The notes: generated by a model from the letters alone, not told the origin. A DNA stretch of 64,000 bases from Thermococcus chitonophagus (GCF_002214605.1 NZ_CP015193.1:1158978-1222977), one strand, 5' to 3'; counted from the first letter of the stretch, positions 15,882-24,541 are shown. A program made the numbers and translations.

Positions 15882-16515
15882 CTCCACCCCTCCAAGCCAT
15901 CTCCCAGAATGCTAACTCAAATTTGCTTCCCGTGATGAATATCCTTTTCATTCTCTCGTAGTCCCCAGGATGTCCATCTATGAGTTCCCTCAGCCTTTTA
16001 ACAAGCCCTAAGTACTCGTCGCTCAGGTAAACCTGGGCCCACTCCCTATAAATCTCGTTTTCATTGTTCTTGAGGGCGTCTATGTGATATTCAGCTATCT
16101 CAGCATAGCTCCAGAAGCACGGCAACAACGCAGTCAACCCTTCAACCCAGCTCCCCTTATACGCCGTGGAGAGCATGAAGTCCATGTAGGCGGAGTTTAC
16201 TAGAGTTGGCTCGGTTTTTACTGCATCCTCAAGTGTAAACCCTAGCTTATTAAGCAACTCCTCATAGTTCTTCATCTCCGTGGTTATCTCCTCCCTCGCC
16301 AGCTCAAGTATCTCGGCCATTATTGGATACTCAGCTTTAGATGCTATAACCGAGAGTGCCCTAGTTAGACCTACGAGGTAGTTGAAGTCCTGAAGAACGT
16401 AGAACTTGAACTTCTCGATTGGTAAATCTCCCCCGTAAAGGTGAACGACGAAGGGATGCTCAAAAATTCTCCTCCATATGGCATCGGCCTCCTTCCTGAG
16501 CCTCTCAGTCACCAT
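15871..16515 (-). CDS. tenA: Aminopyrimidine aminohydrolase TenA
   Basis: A 214-residue TenA protein, the first gene of the thiamin operon. TenA hydrolyses formylaminopyrimidine breakdown products of thiamin to HMP. Seen: HPFVVHLYGGDLPIEKFKFY, VLQDFNYLVGLTRALSVIASKA, the catalytic cysteine in LTALLPCFWSYAEIAEYH (about 130-147), VYLSDEYLGLVKRLREL and the C-terminal GSKFELAFWEMAWRGG. These match the P. horikoshii TenA of known structure as I remember it. ATG 16515 is preferred because GGTGAG precedes it; GTG 16524 would add three residues. The promoter lies in the 90 bases upstream. Confidence 0.9.
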   Translation of the reverse strand: MVTERLRKEADAIWRRIFEHPFVVHLYGGDLPIEKFKFYVLQDFNYLVGLTRALSVIASKAEYPIMAEILELAREEITTEMKNYEELLNKLGFTLEDAVKTEPTLVNSAYMDFMLSTAYKGSWVEGLTALLPCFWSYAEIAEYHIDALKNNENEIYREWAQVYLSDEYLGLVKRLRELIDGHPGDYERMKRIFITGSKFELAFWEMAWRGGDVF

Positions 16516-16537
16516 TAGGCTCACCAGAAATTCCTAA

Positions 16538-16592
16538 CTCCAGAATTTTATAACCTTTTTGTTGAATTTTAAAACCTAGTTATATACTGGAG
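16538..16592 (-). promoter_or_regulatory. Thiamin operon promoter with flanking inverted repeat
   Basis: For minus-strand transcription a TATA-like TTATAAAAT (about 16545-16554) lies some 30 bases before the tenA start, giving a very short leader. CTCCAG (16538-16543) and CTGGAG (16587-16592) form separated inverted arms on either side of it, 43 bases apart. They may be operator halves for a thiamin-responsive repressor. This is inference from symmetry only. I see no TPP-riboswitch-like conserved core. Confidence 0.35.
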
Positions 16593-16605
16593 CAAAAAAT
16601 AACGA

Positions 16606-17142
16606 TCAGCGCTCATACGTCCCAACTAGCTCGGCCTCGGCGATAACGTGCCCTTTCATGGCCTCTTCCAGTTCCTTTCTAGTAGATCCTGGGGCCAAAT
16701 TTAGGGTTATGTCGAGGGCATAGACCTTAAAGTGGTAGTGGTGAACCCCATGTCCTGGAGGAGGGCAGGGGCCGTCATAGCCTATCCTCCCGAAGTCGTT
16801 AATGCCTTGAATCATTTTCACCGGACTCTCTACTTCACCTTTTTTGGGAATGCCTTCGGGGATCTCCTTAACTGGAGGGATGTCCCAAGCTATCCAATGC
16901 GTGAAAGTTCCCCTGGGAGCATCAGGGTCGTCAACTATTATGACGAGAGATTTTGCATTTTCAGGAATGTTCGAAATGTAGAGGGGAGGGTTAATGTTAA
17001 TACCGTCACATGTATACTTTTTTGGAATTGGCTCATTCTCCTGAAAAACTGATGAAATTGAAAACTTTGACTCGCTCTTTTCTCCCAAACAGCCAGATAG
17101 GAGTACAACAGTCATTAAAATTAGGGGAATTACTCTCTTCAT
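16606..17142 (-). CDS. PEBP/YbhB-family lipoprotein
   Basis: A 178-residue protein of the phosphatidylethanolamine-binding (Raf-kinase-inhibitor-like, YbhB) family. A lipoprotein signal is present (VIPLILMTVVLLSGC, lipobox cysteine 18), so it is probably anchored outside the membrane. Family motifs are LVIIVDDPDAPRGTFTHWIAWDIP and GYDGPCPPPGHGVHHYHFKVYAL, forming the anion-binding pocket. Its function in archaea is unknown. ATG 17142 follows GGTGATG and overlaps the upstream DUF257 gene by 4 bases, so it is the third gene of that operon. Confidence 0.88.
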   Translation of the reverse strand: MKRVIPLILMTVVLLSGCLGEKSESKFSISSVFQENEPIPKKYTCDGININPPLYISNIPENAKSLVIIVDDPDAPRGTFTHWIAWDIPPVKEIPEGIPKKGEVESPVKMIQGINDFGRIGYDGPCPPPGHGVHHYHFKVYALDITLNLAPGSTRKELEEAMKGHVIAEAELVGTYER

Positions 17143-17813
17143 ATTTCATCACCTAAAATATCCCTCACAGAAATTCTGACTTCCTTTATCTTGGCTTTAA
17201 GGGCCCAGGAATCCTTTATCATTGTGAAAACTATCGTGTCCCTGTCCTGTGTTACCCTGACAACCGATGTTGCCAATTCCTCTATTACAGGGATGGGCCT
17301 CGTTGAAAGGTTCTCCATGAGATCAAGCTCAAAGAAGTAGAACGCAAGCCTGTTTTTATTAGTTATGTATGTCTTTATAGAATTTATAAGCTCAGAGGTT
17401 CCCATTGGAGTGTCGTTTAAAGCAAAGAGTCTATCCAAGCCGAACACAAGATCTATGAAGTTCTCCTTGGGAGAAACAGAATAAAATGCCTCCCTGTATC
17501 TACTTAAGTATACCCTTAAGTCAGTCTCAAACCTGAGCTTCTCGGCTATTCTTCCAACGTCATCCGAACCACCTATCTTTAGTATCTTGGAATTCTCAAG
17601 GTTAAGGTTACCTAGGATCAGTTCAAGATGCCTAGCGTATATAGGGAATGTATCTAATATGTCCTCAATTAATAGGGGGATATCGTTGGCCCTAGAGTAC
17701 TCAATAAGGGAAAGTAAAAGGGCTTCAATCCCTAAGGAAGTTTGGTTCTCGACTATGACAGTTTCCCCGAACTTCTTATCTTTTATAACCTCCCACAGTA
17801 GTCCAAACTTCAT
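17139..17813 (-). CDS. DUF257 protein (RecA/KaiC-like fold without Walker A), copy 1
   Basis: A 224-residue protein resembling the Pyrococcus family DUF257. It shares the layout of its upstream neighbour: a short N-terminal strand-helix unit (GETVIVENQTSLGIEALLLS), IPLLIEDILDTFPIYARHLE, a KIGGSDDVGRIAEKLRF turn, RVYLSRYREAFY, and late strands. The order resembles a RecA/KaiC core, but the P-loop position carries no GxxxxGK, so ATP binding is unlikely. GGTGGT precedes ATG 17813, which overlaps the upstream gene by 4 bases. The role is unknown; the link to the downstream PEBP lipoprotein is by operon only. Confidence 0.72.
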   Translation of the reverse strand: MKFGLLWEVIKDKKFGETVIVENQTSLGIEALLLSLIEYSRANDIPLLIEDILDTFPIYARHLELILGNLNLENSKILKIGGSDDVGRIAEKLRFETDLRVYLSRYREAFYSVSPKENFIDLVFGLDRLFALNDTPMGTSELINSIKTYITNKNRLAFYFFELDLMENLSTRPIPVIEELATSVVRVTQDRDTIVFTMIKDSWALKAKIKEVRISVRDILGDEI

Positions 17814-18466
17814 TGCTTACCACCAACATCAACCGTTATCTCTTTTCCAACTAGTTCGGGATTTGGACTCTTGACTATATACAGATGAGCCCCTGTGGTG
17901 TAGGGTTTCGTATTCACTATTGTACTTGCTATTCTACTCAGCTCCACCCTTGCTATGCTCGGGAGTGCGTTGAATATCCTCTCATTAATTAGGTAAACTG
18001 ATTTCCTATTTTTATTTCCAAGGGCTTTTTGAATCTCGAATATTGCCAAATAGAGCTCTTGTGGTGTTGTTAGCCTGCTGAGGACTGATTCCACTCCCAC
18101 AGATATTGTTATACATTCTTTAAATTTTGAAAAAACCTTGTCCATAGTTTCCCTGTACTCCTTGAGATAAACCCTAGGATCTGGATGGTATCTTATCTTC
18201 GCAATAACGTTTCCAACGTTGATACTTCCTCCGGTTTTTACGACATAAACGGTATTGGTGTCAAAACTTACCCCAAGAGCTTCAAGGTGGGAAACTATGA
18301 TGGGAAATGCGTCAAAGTTGTCGTCTATAATCACTGGGACCCCTTTTGATTTCGCATACTCGACTATTTGAAGAATTGTAAACTCGGGAACGTATGAGGG
18401 CGGGTACTTTATTAGGACTACTTCCCCATATTTTACTCCGTCCAAAAGCCCCTCTAATATATCCAA
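17810..18466 (-). CDS. DUF257 protein (RecA/KaiC-like fold without Walker A), copy 2
   Basis: A 218-residue paralogue of the next gene, in tandem. Corresponding segments are YGEVVLIKYPPSYVPEFTIL, VPVIIDDNFDAFPIIVSHLE, VVKTGGSINVGNVIAKIRYH and RVYLKEYRETMDKVF. As in the partner, no Walker A lysine is seen. The start is TTG (18466), chosen because GGTGGGG lies at the right distance and no ATG is available. It is the first gene of a three-gene operon ending with the PEBP lipoprotein. Tandem duplication followed by divergence is likely. Confidence 0.72.
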   Translation of the reverse strand: MDILEGLLDGVKYGEVVLIKYPPSYVPEFTILQIVEYAKSKGVPVIIDDNFDAFPIIVSHLEALGVSFDTNTVYVVKTGGSINVGNVIAKIRYHPDPRVYLKEYRETMDKVFSKFKECITISVGVESVLSRLTTPQELYLAIFEIQKALGNKNRKSVYLINERIFNALPSIARVELSRIASTIVNTKPYTTGAHLYIVKSPNPELVGKEITVDVGGKQ

Positions 18467-18507
18467 TAGACCCCACCAAATGTATATTAATGACTAGGGG
18501 TATAAAT

Positions 18508-18672
18508 TTATTGCACCGCCTTTTCCGTATTCTCCGATACTTCATATAGAGATTCCCAATCGACACAATGATCAGAAGCTCTAACTGTTTTCATATGCTT
18601 CCTGCAGAGGCCATAGCTCAGAACACAGGAATCTATATACCCAAACCACCTGCACGTTCTGCACGACTTCAT
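18508..18672 (-). CDS. 54-residue cysteine-rich small protein
   Basis: A short ORF with clear gene signals: ATG 18672 is preceded by GGTGG at 4-base spacing, and a TTTTATTTTTA-like TATA run lies further upstream. The protein starts MKSCRTCRWFGYIDSC and continues with YGLCRKH and DHCVDW, giving cysteines at 4, 7, 16, 23 and 36 plus a histidine. The spacing suggests a small zinc- or iron-sulfur-binding knuckle. It lies alone between gcvT and the DUF257 operon on the same strand. I do not recognise the family; similar short CxxC proteins are widespread in archaea and often unannotated. Confidence 0.65.
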   Translation of the reverse strand: MKSCRTCRWFGYIDSCVLSYGLCRKHMKTVRASDHCVDWESLYEVSENTEKAVQ

Positions 18673-18712
18673 GTAACCACCAAAGGTAAAAATAAAAGGG
18701 AGTATTTATCCT

Positions 18713-19909
18713 TTATGTCTCCCTGAAGAGTCCGTACTTCTTCGGGTCATAGAAAGGCGGAGTTACAGTCACTGCCTTCTTCCTCTGTCCCCTTATGTCA
18801 ACCTCAATTTCAATTCCAGGCTTCGCATACTCCTCTTTGACGAATGCTATTCCGATTCCTATGCCTAGGAGCGGCGAAAGCGTTCCGCTTGTGACTTCAC
18901 CTATGAGCTCCCCATTGGCGTAAACCTTGTAGCCTTCTCTCGGAATTCCCTTGTCTACCATCTTAAAGTGAACCAGCTTCCTCCCAAGTCCGCGCTCCTT
19001 CTGCTTGAGGAGTGCGTCTTTTCCTATGAAGTCCTTGTCCCAGTAAATCGCGAACTCAAGGTTTGCTTGAAGAGGCGTTACCTCATCGATATCGGTGCTT
19101 AGTAGCTGAAGCTCTTTGGTTTCGTTTCCATATAACGTGTAACCCGCCTCAAGCCTGAGTGTGTCCCTTGCTCCTAGACCAGCGGGCTTTATGCCGTACT
19201 TCTTACCCTCTTCGAGGATCCTCTCCCACACGTGGAGGGCCTTTTCAGGCTCTCCCCTTTTGCTTTCGTCTGGGTGGTAGGGATTCGCATCCTCTATGTA
19301 AACCTCGAAACCGTTCTCACCGGTGTAACCGCTTCTTGAGAGGAGCATTTTTACTCCGTCAAGCTCAACCCACCTAGCCTGGAACCACCACATTTCGTTT
19401 ATGTCGATTCCAAACAAGTCCTGAGCTAGATCCCTCGCCTTCGGTCCTTGGACGGCGAACATTGCAATATCGTAGGTCTTAAGTTCAATCTCAAGATCAA
19501 GCTTCGTAAACTGCTCAATTGTCCTCTTTAGGTATGTGAACCAAGCATACAGCTTCTCAAATGCGTCAGCGTCACACACCATAAAGTACTCATCGTTGCC
19601 CATGTTAAAGACGAGTGTCTCATCTTTTATTGCGCCCCTCTCGTTGAGAACGAGAGTGTAAGTTCCGCTTATCGCTGGAGGCTTGCTTACATCGTTGGTA
19701 GTTACATATTGTAAGAACTTGAGGGCGTCCTTACCCCTAAATACTATCTCTCCCATATGGGATACGTCGAATACTCCAACTGCATTCCTAACGGCGAGGT
19801 GTTCCTCCTTTATGCTAGAATACCATATGGGCATTTCCCAACCGGCGAATTCCTCTATCTTTTTGGCATGTTCCTTATGCCAGTCGAAGAGATGAACTCT
19901 CTTGGCCAT
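18713..19909 (-). CDS. gcvT: Glycine cleavage system T protein (aminomethyltransferase)
   Basis: A 398-residue aminomethyltransferase that transfers the methylene group from the H-protein-bound aminomethyl to tetrahydrofolate/tetrahydropterin. Seen: [41 protein letters not shown] (the conserved Asp-Val-Ser-His-Met), [45 protein letters not shown] and the C-terminal barrel [22 protein letters not shown] 19909 follows GGTGAT. Other gcv genes are not adjacent. Monocistronic. Confidence 0.93.
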   Translation of the reverse strand: MAKRVHLFDWHKEHAKKIEEFAGWEMPIWYSSIKEEHLAVRNAVGVFDVSHMGEIVFRGKDALKFLQYVTTNDVSKPPAISGTYTLVLNERGAIKDETLVFNMGNDEYFMVCDADAFEKLYAWFTYLKRTIEQFTKLDLEIELKTYDIAMFAVQGPKARDLAQDLFGIDINEMWWFQARWVELDGVKMLLSRSGYTGENGFEVYIEDANPYHPDESKRGEPEKALHVWERILEEGKKYGIKPAGLGARDTLRLEAGYTLYGNETKELQLLSTDIDEVTPLQANLEFAIYWDKDFIGKDALLKQKERGLGRKLVHFKMVDKGIPREGYKVYANGELIGEVTSGTLSPLLGIGIGIAFVKEEYAKPGIEIEVDIRGQRKKAVTVTPPFYDPKKYGLFRET

Positions 19910-20062
19910 TTCGATCACCATCTTAAGCTATTTCATTTACGTAATATAATTTTTGTGTCCGAAATTTCGTGAAAACAATAGGCTATCCCCGAAAATATTC
20001 CAATAGTTCCTGTCATACATTCAACCAATATCCTCATAAAGATTTAAGGCAACCACAGAACG

Positions 20063-20602
20063 ATGGAAGCGGAAATACCCTACATAATTTTTCAGACTAA
20101 GAGGGGCAAATTCGCAATCGATGCATACTTAGTAACGAGAATAGAGAAGCTAGAGAGAGTTGCTACTCTAATTCGTAAGGCAGAAAGTGTTGAAAAAATA
20201 TCTACACCTCCCCAAATTGCAAAAGATTTTGAGAGAGAATTTGAGGAGTTCCTAGAGAGACTAATGAGAATAACAAGAAGCAGGGCAGGTAGGCTAATGA
20301 ACAAAAGACTCGGCAAGATGAGGAGGTGGAACATCTTCAGGTTTCTAGGCATTCCAACGGGTCATTCTAGGCACATATCGGAAGAAGAAAGACTCGCAAA
20401 GGACAATAGGGAAGCACTTCTCGCCTTAAGCATACTCGAGAACGTGATTTCAGAAAATATAGAGGTTATTGGTTATGGAACTGCAAAAGTAGAGATAAAA
20501 GGGAAGGCAGTATATCTAAATGGAAAACTTGACCCAGTCTATACGGAACTCCTAAAGACGGATATGCGAGCCGCGCTGGCACTTCTTGAACTTGTTAAAT
20601 GA
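20063..20602 (+). CDS. Hypothetical protein
   Basis: A 179-residue soluble protein that I do not recognise. A central basic helical segment (ITRSRAGRLMNKRLGKMRRWN) suggests nucleic-acid contact. It is followed by SEEERLAKDNREALLALSIL and a C-terminal strand pair with KVEIKGKAVYLNGKL. The opening IPYIIFQTKRGKFAIDAYLV looks like a beta hairpin. No cysteine or metal motif is visible. TATA-like sequence (ATAAAGATTTAAGG, about 20036-20049) lies just upstream with no ribosome site, so the message is probably leaderless. The end overlaps convergent pepQ by 8 bases. Confidence 0.6.
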   Translation: MEAEIPYIIFQTKRGKFAIDAYLVTRIEKLERVATLIRKAESVEKISTPPQIAKDFEREFEEFLERLMRITRSRAGRLMNKRLGKMRRWNIFRFLGIPTGHSRHISEEERLAKDNREALLALSILENVISENIEVIGYGTAKVEIKGKAVYLNGKLDPVYTELLKTDMRAALALLELVK

Positions 20603-21641
20603 GCTCTCTCTCAGTCTTTGTTAGCCTTTTTGCCCCGCTCTTTGTTATAACTACAGTATCTTCTATCCTGACACCACCAAATTTTGGAATGTATATTCCC
20701 GGTTCTATCGTTATAACCATTCCTTCTTTGAGTACCGTTTCGTCATACTGACTTATTCTTGGCCATTCATGGATCTCAAGACCAACTCCATGTCCCAGGG
20801 AGTGTATGAAGTAATCCCCATAACCGTACTCTTTTATAACGTCCCTGGCAATACTATCTAGCTCCTTCGCAGTCATTCCCGGCTTTGCAGCTTCAACAGC
20901 CTTTTTCTGAGCTTCGAGAACTATCTCGTATATCTCCCTCTGCTTCTCATTAGGTGAACCAACCACTATAGTTCTCGTGATGTCGGAGTTGTAGTGGTTG
21001 TAGAGGGCTCCAAGGTCTATCACCACTAGGTCGCCCTTTTCTATTCTTTTATCGCTCGCAACACCGTGGGGCAACGCAGACCTGTACCCGCTCGCAATTA
21101 TAGTGTCGAAAGCTGGTTTTTCAGCACCATTCATCTTCATCAAGTATTCAACTTTTGCAGCTACTTCTCTCTCCCTCTTTCCTTCAGTGATCTCCTCTAT
21201 GGCAGCCATAACAGCTTTGTCAGCTATCTCACAAGCCTTTTCTATTATTTCCAGCTCCTCATGGGTTTTCACTATTCTGAGCTCTTTTATCGTGTCGTCA
21301 ATTTTCTTGAAATCTTTTATACCTGCCTTTTCTTTGAGCTCGCTTACAAAGGAATATGATAAGCTTCCCTCAATTCCCAGTGAATCTACTCCTTTGAGCT
21401 TCTCGTACAATTCGTCTATTTTCTTGAACTTTTCAACATTCACACTGCTCTCCTCTTTGGCCATTTCATACTCTAGCTCAGGAACGTATAGTGTTGCTCC
21501 AGAATCCATTACAATGAGGTATCCACCCGCGAGAGGCGATGCTCCAGAGAAATAATAAACATTTGGAGCTTTTGCGAGGAATATCGCATCAATATTGTTT
21601 TTTTCTAGAGAGTTAATAAGTTTCTCAATTCTTTCTTTCAT
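20595..21641 (-). CDS. pepQ: Xaa-Pro dipeptidase (prolidase)
   Basis: A 348-residue M24 metallopeptidase that cleaves Xaa-Pro dipeptides in the cytoplasm, the same length as the characterised P. furiosus prolidase and very like it as I remember the sequence. The pita-bread domain carries the dinuclear metal ligands: two Asp in LVVIDLGALYNHYNSDITRT (about 209 and 220), His in HSLGHGVGLEIHEWP (about 284), Glu in VITIEPGIYIP (about 313) and Glu in GGVRIEDTV (about 327). ATG 21641 is used. An in-frame upstream codon would add seven residues without a ribosome site. Confidence 0.94.
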   Translation of the reverse strand: MKERIEKLINSLEKNNIDAIFLAKAPNVYYFSGASPLAGGYLIVMDSGATLYVPELEYEMAKEESSVNVEKFKKIDELYEKLKGVDSLGIEGSLSYSFVSELKEKAGIKDFKKIDDTIKELRIVKTHEELEIIEKACEIADKAVMAAIEEITEGKREREVAAKVEYLMKMNGAEKPAFDTIIASGYRSALPHGVASDKRIEKGDLVVIDLGALYNHYNSDITRTIVVGSPNEKQREIYEIVLEAQKKAVEAAKPGMTAKELDSIARDVIKEYGYGDYFIHSLGHGVGLEIHEWPRISQYDETVLKEGMVITIEPGIYIPKFGGVRIEDTVVITKSGAKRLTKTERELI

Positions 21642-21737
21642 TTTATGTCCCCCGTTTGGCATATATAATAGCTATAAAAATGTTTTTTGTTCCCAAAGCT
21701 TTAATACCACGCACAGAAGATTCATACAGGTGTTGCA

Positions 21738-22448
21738 ATGTTTGGCTGGAGAGGAAGGTTTGGGCTTATAGTGCCGTCTTCAAACACAACAATGGAGATG
21801 GAGTTTCACAGATATCTTCCAGAGGGAGTATCACTCCACACTGCCAGAATGCCACTTCGAAATGTAAACGAGGAAGAGCTAACTAAAATGACCACATTCG
21901 CAGTTGATGCGGCAAAGCTTCTAGCGGATGCTGGAGTTGAATTAATAGCCTTTGGTTGCACAAGTGGGTCTTTTATTGGGGGTAAGGACTTTGAGAAAGA
22001 GCTCGAGATAAAGATCGAAGAGGAGGTTAACATTGAAACTTTCACAACGAGTACCGCAGTTCTGGAGGCCCTTAACACCCTCGATGTGCAGTCCCTGCTC
22101 GTGATAACCCCCTACATAGATGAAATAAACCAGAAGGAGAAGGAATTCTTAGAGGCTAATGGCTTTGAAGTTCTTGACATACGGGGGCTTGGAATTGAGG
22201 AAAACCTTGAGATAGGTCGACTTGAGCCCTACACAGCGTACAGACTTGCGAAGGCAACGTTTACGGATGAAGCAGATGGAATATTCATAAGCTGCACAAA
22301 CTGGAGGACATTCGAAATAATAGAGAAAATTGAGACAGATCTTAGAGTCCCAGTAGTCACGAGCAACCAAGCAACATTGTGGATGGCCTTGAGAGCATTA
22401 GACGTGAGAGATAAATTGCCCCTAGGCAAGCTACTAAGGGAATACTAA
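21738..22448 (+). CDS. Maleate isomerase / arylmalonate decarboxylase-like Asp/Glu racemase superfamily protein
   Basis: A 236-residue protein of the Asp/Glu racemase superfamily, closest to maleate cis-trans isomerases. Two catalytic cysteines in pseudo-symmetric positions are visible: LIAFGCTSGSFIGG (about 72-85) and GIFISCTNWRTFE (about 181-193). The start GLIVPSSNTTMEMEF gives the first dicarboxylate-binding loop. Reaction inferred: isomerisation, racemisation or decarboxylation of a dicarboxylic acid; the substrate is unknown. It precedes rnz by one base, so the two are probably co-transcribed, without an obvious functional link. Confidence 0.75.
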   Translation: MFGWRGRFGLIVPSSNTTMEMEFHRYLPEGVSLHTARMPLRNVNEEELTKMTTFAVDAAKLLADAGVELIAFGCTSGSFIGGKDFEKELEIKIEEEVNIETFTTSTAVLEALNTLDVQSLLVITPYIDEINQKEKEFLEANGFEVLDIRGLGIEENLEIGRLEPYTAYRLAKATFTDEADGIFISCTNWRTFEIIEKIETDLRVPVVTSNQATLWMALRALDVRDKLPLGKLLREY

Positions 22449-22449
22449 A

Positions 22450-23367
22450 ATGATAGAGGTAATATTCCTGGGAACGGGAGGAATAAAGCCCACACCTGAA
22501 AGAAATGTGCCTGGGATAGCTATCAAAATAGGAAAGGAGATTATTTTATTTGACGCTGGGGAGGGAACATTAAAGCAAATGGAAATTGCAGGACTTAGCC
22601 CCATGAGGATAAGCAGAATATTTATCACTCACTTTCACGGAGATCACTACCTTGGTATTCCCTCCCTTATCCAGACCATGAACCTATGGCACAGGGAGGC
22701 TCCCCTCTATATATATGGGCCTCCAGGAACTGTTGACTTCATAAGAAATCTTTTAAATAGTGGATACTTTAGGCCGAGCTTTAAGGTCATTGTTACGGAG
22801 TTAGTTGAGGGAGAAGAGGTTAAAGGAAGGGAATACAGGATAAAACCGTTCCAAGTTCTTCATGGAATCCCAGCTTTTGGCTATGTATTCAAGGAGAAGG
22901 ATAGGAGGGGTAATTTCAACTTAGAAAAGATAAGGGCAATGGGTTTAAAGCCCGGTCCATGGATGAAGGAGCTGGAGAGAAAGGGGAAGGTAAAGGTTAA
23001 TGAGATCGAGATAAAGCTTGAAGATGTTACAGGACCAAAGAAAAAAGGTGCAAAAATCGTATACACCGGAGACACGGAACCGATGCCCTTAGGGGGTATA
23101 GCGGAAGATGCAGACTTACTAATCCATGATGCAACTTATTTAACGGAGCACGAGAAGAGAGATAGCTATCACTCAACAGTAAGGGAAGCATGTGAAGTTG
23201 GGAGAGAATGTGGAGTGGAGCTTTTAGTTCTCTTTCACAGGGCTCCGAGGTACAGGTATGTAGAATACAAGAGAGAAGCCTTAAAGATATGCCCTTCAGC
23301 CTATGTCCCCAGGGATTTCGACAGGATATTGGTGGGTAATGGAAATGTCGTACTTAAGGTACGTTAA
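22450..23367 (+). CDS. rnz: Ribonuclease Z
   Basis: A 305-residue metallo-beta-lactamase tRNase Z, which cuts pre-tRNAs at the 3' side. Seen: VIFLGTGGIKPTPERNVPGIAI, ILFDAGEGTLKQM, the metal motif FITHFHGDHYLGIPSLIQTM, a flexible-arm region around MGLKPGPWMKELERKGKVKV, VYTGDTEPM, LIHDATYLTEHE and LLVLFHRAPRY. Most Thermococcales tRNA genes encode CCA, as do those in this window, so the enzyme must tolerate or act around CCA. It starts one base after the preceding stop and its 3' end overlaps the TraB-like gene by about 23 bases. Confidence 0.9.
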   Translation: MIEVIFLGTGGIKPTPERNVPGIAIKIGKEIILFDAGEGTLKQMEIAGLSPMRISRIFITHFHGDHYLGIPSLIQTMNLWHREAPLYIYGPPGTVDFIRNLLNSGYFRPSFKVIVTELVEGEEVKGREYRIKPFQVLHGIPAFGYVFKEKDRRGNFNLEKIRAMGLKPGPWMKELERKGKVKVNEIEIKLEDVTGPKKKGAKIVYTGDTEPMPLGGIAEDADLLIHDATYLTEHEKRDSYHSTVREACEVGRECGVELLVLFHRAPRYRYVEYKREALKICPSAYVPRDFDRILVGNGNVVLKVR

Positions 23368-24016
23368 AGTTATCGGAACTGTACATGTTCTTCCTGAAAG
23401 CGTGGAGGAGGTAAGGAGGAGCATACTTCAGGAGTCCCCGGATGCCGTCGCAATAGAGCTGGACTATGGCAGGTTAATGGCGCTTCTCGGGAGGGAGGAG
23501 CTGACACTAGCACAGGCCCTGAAGCTAGGAAGGGTTGGGATTCTTGGATACATACTTCAGGAAATTGAAAAGTTCCTGGGAAAGGATTTTGGAGCTCTTC
23601 CTGGGGAGGAAATGATTGAGGCTTATGAACTCGCTACTTCCCTGGGAATTCCTATATATTTAATCGATCAGCCAGTCCAAATAACCTTACAGAAGCTTCT
23701 CTCTGGCCCAAGGATTGAGATACTGAGGGGGCTTGCAGAAGTTGTACTTCTCCCCTTCTCGGGAAGGGAAGTCGATATAAGGGATTATAGGTTACTTGAG
23801 CATGAATTCAGAATCAAGTATCCGTACTTTTATAAGGTCTTGGTAGAAGAGAGGAACATTTACATGGCCAGAAACTTAATGATGATAGTTGATTCCATTC
23901 TAACTAAGAAGAAAAAAGCAAAGGTAATTGCAGTTGTTGGCCTAGGACATAAAAGGGGGATAGAGAGAATTTTAAACCGCTACACTCCCAGGGCGTTGAA
24001 GAGCATGTCCCTGTAG
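23345..24016 (+). CDS. TraB-domain protein (TraB/PrgY/GumN family)
   Basis: A 223-residue soluble TraB-family protein of uncertain function, possibly a protease-like fold related to ChaN/GumN. The signature VIGTVHVLPESVEEVRRSIL opens the protein, followed by VAIELDYGRLMALLG, LGIPIYLIDQPVQITLQ and the C-terminal KVIAVVGLGHKRGIERILNR. It lacks the C-terminal membrane part found in longer archaeal TraB proteins. ATG 23345 has GGTGGG at 9-base spacing; ATG 23339 is possible. It overlaps the rnz end and, convergently, the 88-residue gene by 37 bases. Confidence 0.78.
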   Translation: MSYLRYVKVIGTVHVLPESVEEVRRSILQESPDAVAIELDYGRLMALLGREELTLAQALKLGRVGILGYILQEIEKFLGKDFGALPGEEMIEAYELATSLGIPIYLIDQPVQITLQKLLSGPRIEILRGLAEVVLLPFSGREVDIRDYRLLEHEFRIKYPYFYKVLVEERNIYMARNLMMIVDSILTKKKKAKVIAVVGLGHKRGIERILNRYTPRALKSMSL

Positions 24017-24246
24017 ATTCTTAGTCTCCTGAACTCCTTCTGCGTGATTCTGTCCATTCTGCTAACTTCCTCGTAGAACTGCTCGAGCTCCCTGAGAACC
24101 TCGTCGACAACTTCAAAAGAGCCGTTTGCAATCACCTTCAATTTCCCTCTCAGAAAAGGCATAACTTCTTTTGGCCTTCCAAGATATGCCCAATACAGGC
24201 CTTCCCTTAGAACCGCCTCCAAAATTTCAACGTTCGGTTTCTCCAC
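23980..24246 (-). CDS. Small helical hypothetical protein
   Basis: An 88-residue protein, probably all helical: EILEAVLREGLYWAYLGRP, EVVDEVLRELEQFYEEV and TQKEFRRLRIYRDML. I do not recognise it. The 3' third overlaps the convergent TraB-like gene (37 bases), which constrains the C-terminus. GGAGGGGTGG lies at the ATG. Single gene. Confidence 0.55.
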   Translation of the reverse strand: MEKPNVEILEAVLREGLYWAYLGRPKEVMPFLRGKLKVIANGSFEVVDEVLRELEQFYEEVSRMDRITQKEFRRLRIYRDMLFNALGV

Positions 24247-24334
24247 CCCTCCTTGCCATACTAATCACCAAAGGATTATTCTCCTTGAAAATGTATATAA
24301 GAATTTCCCAAAGAGACTTGGAAAAATGATAAAT

Positions 24335-24541
24335 TCAACTGGTCTCGTCATAAACAACTCCAGCAAATTGACCGTCGTCTAGTGTTACAAAGCTAACTTT
24401 AACCTTCTTGCCCGTCTTTGGATCAACAACAACGAAGTCGGGCTTCTTTAGATACTCGCTTGAGGGAATCCTCATAACGACATCGTAGTGCCTTCTAAGC
24501 TCCTTCAAAAACCTTTCAGGGTTCTTCTTTATAACAACCAT
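24335..24541 (-). CDS. Small hypothetical protein
   Basis: A 68-residue basic soluble protein beginning MVVIKKNPERFLKELRRHYD, with a beta-rich second half (DFVVVDPKTGKKVKVSFV, FAGVVYDE). ATG 24541 is selected because GGGGGTGAGAAG stands directly before it; the longer in-frame reading adds 19 residues without a ribosome site. Unknown family and function. It lies about 90 bases downstream of pyrE and has its own AT-rich promoter region. Confidence 0.6.
   Translation of the reverse strand: MVVIKKNPERFLKELRRHYDVVMRIPSSEYLKKPDFVVVDPKTGKKVKVSFVTLDDGQFAGVVYDETS

Noticed and set aside
16525..16605. TPP riboswitch before the thiamin operon
   Set aside because: The leader would be too short (TATA about 30 bases from the start) and no conserved TPP core is visible.
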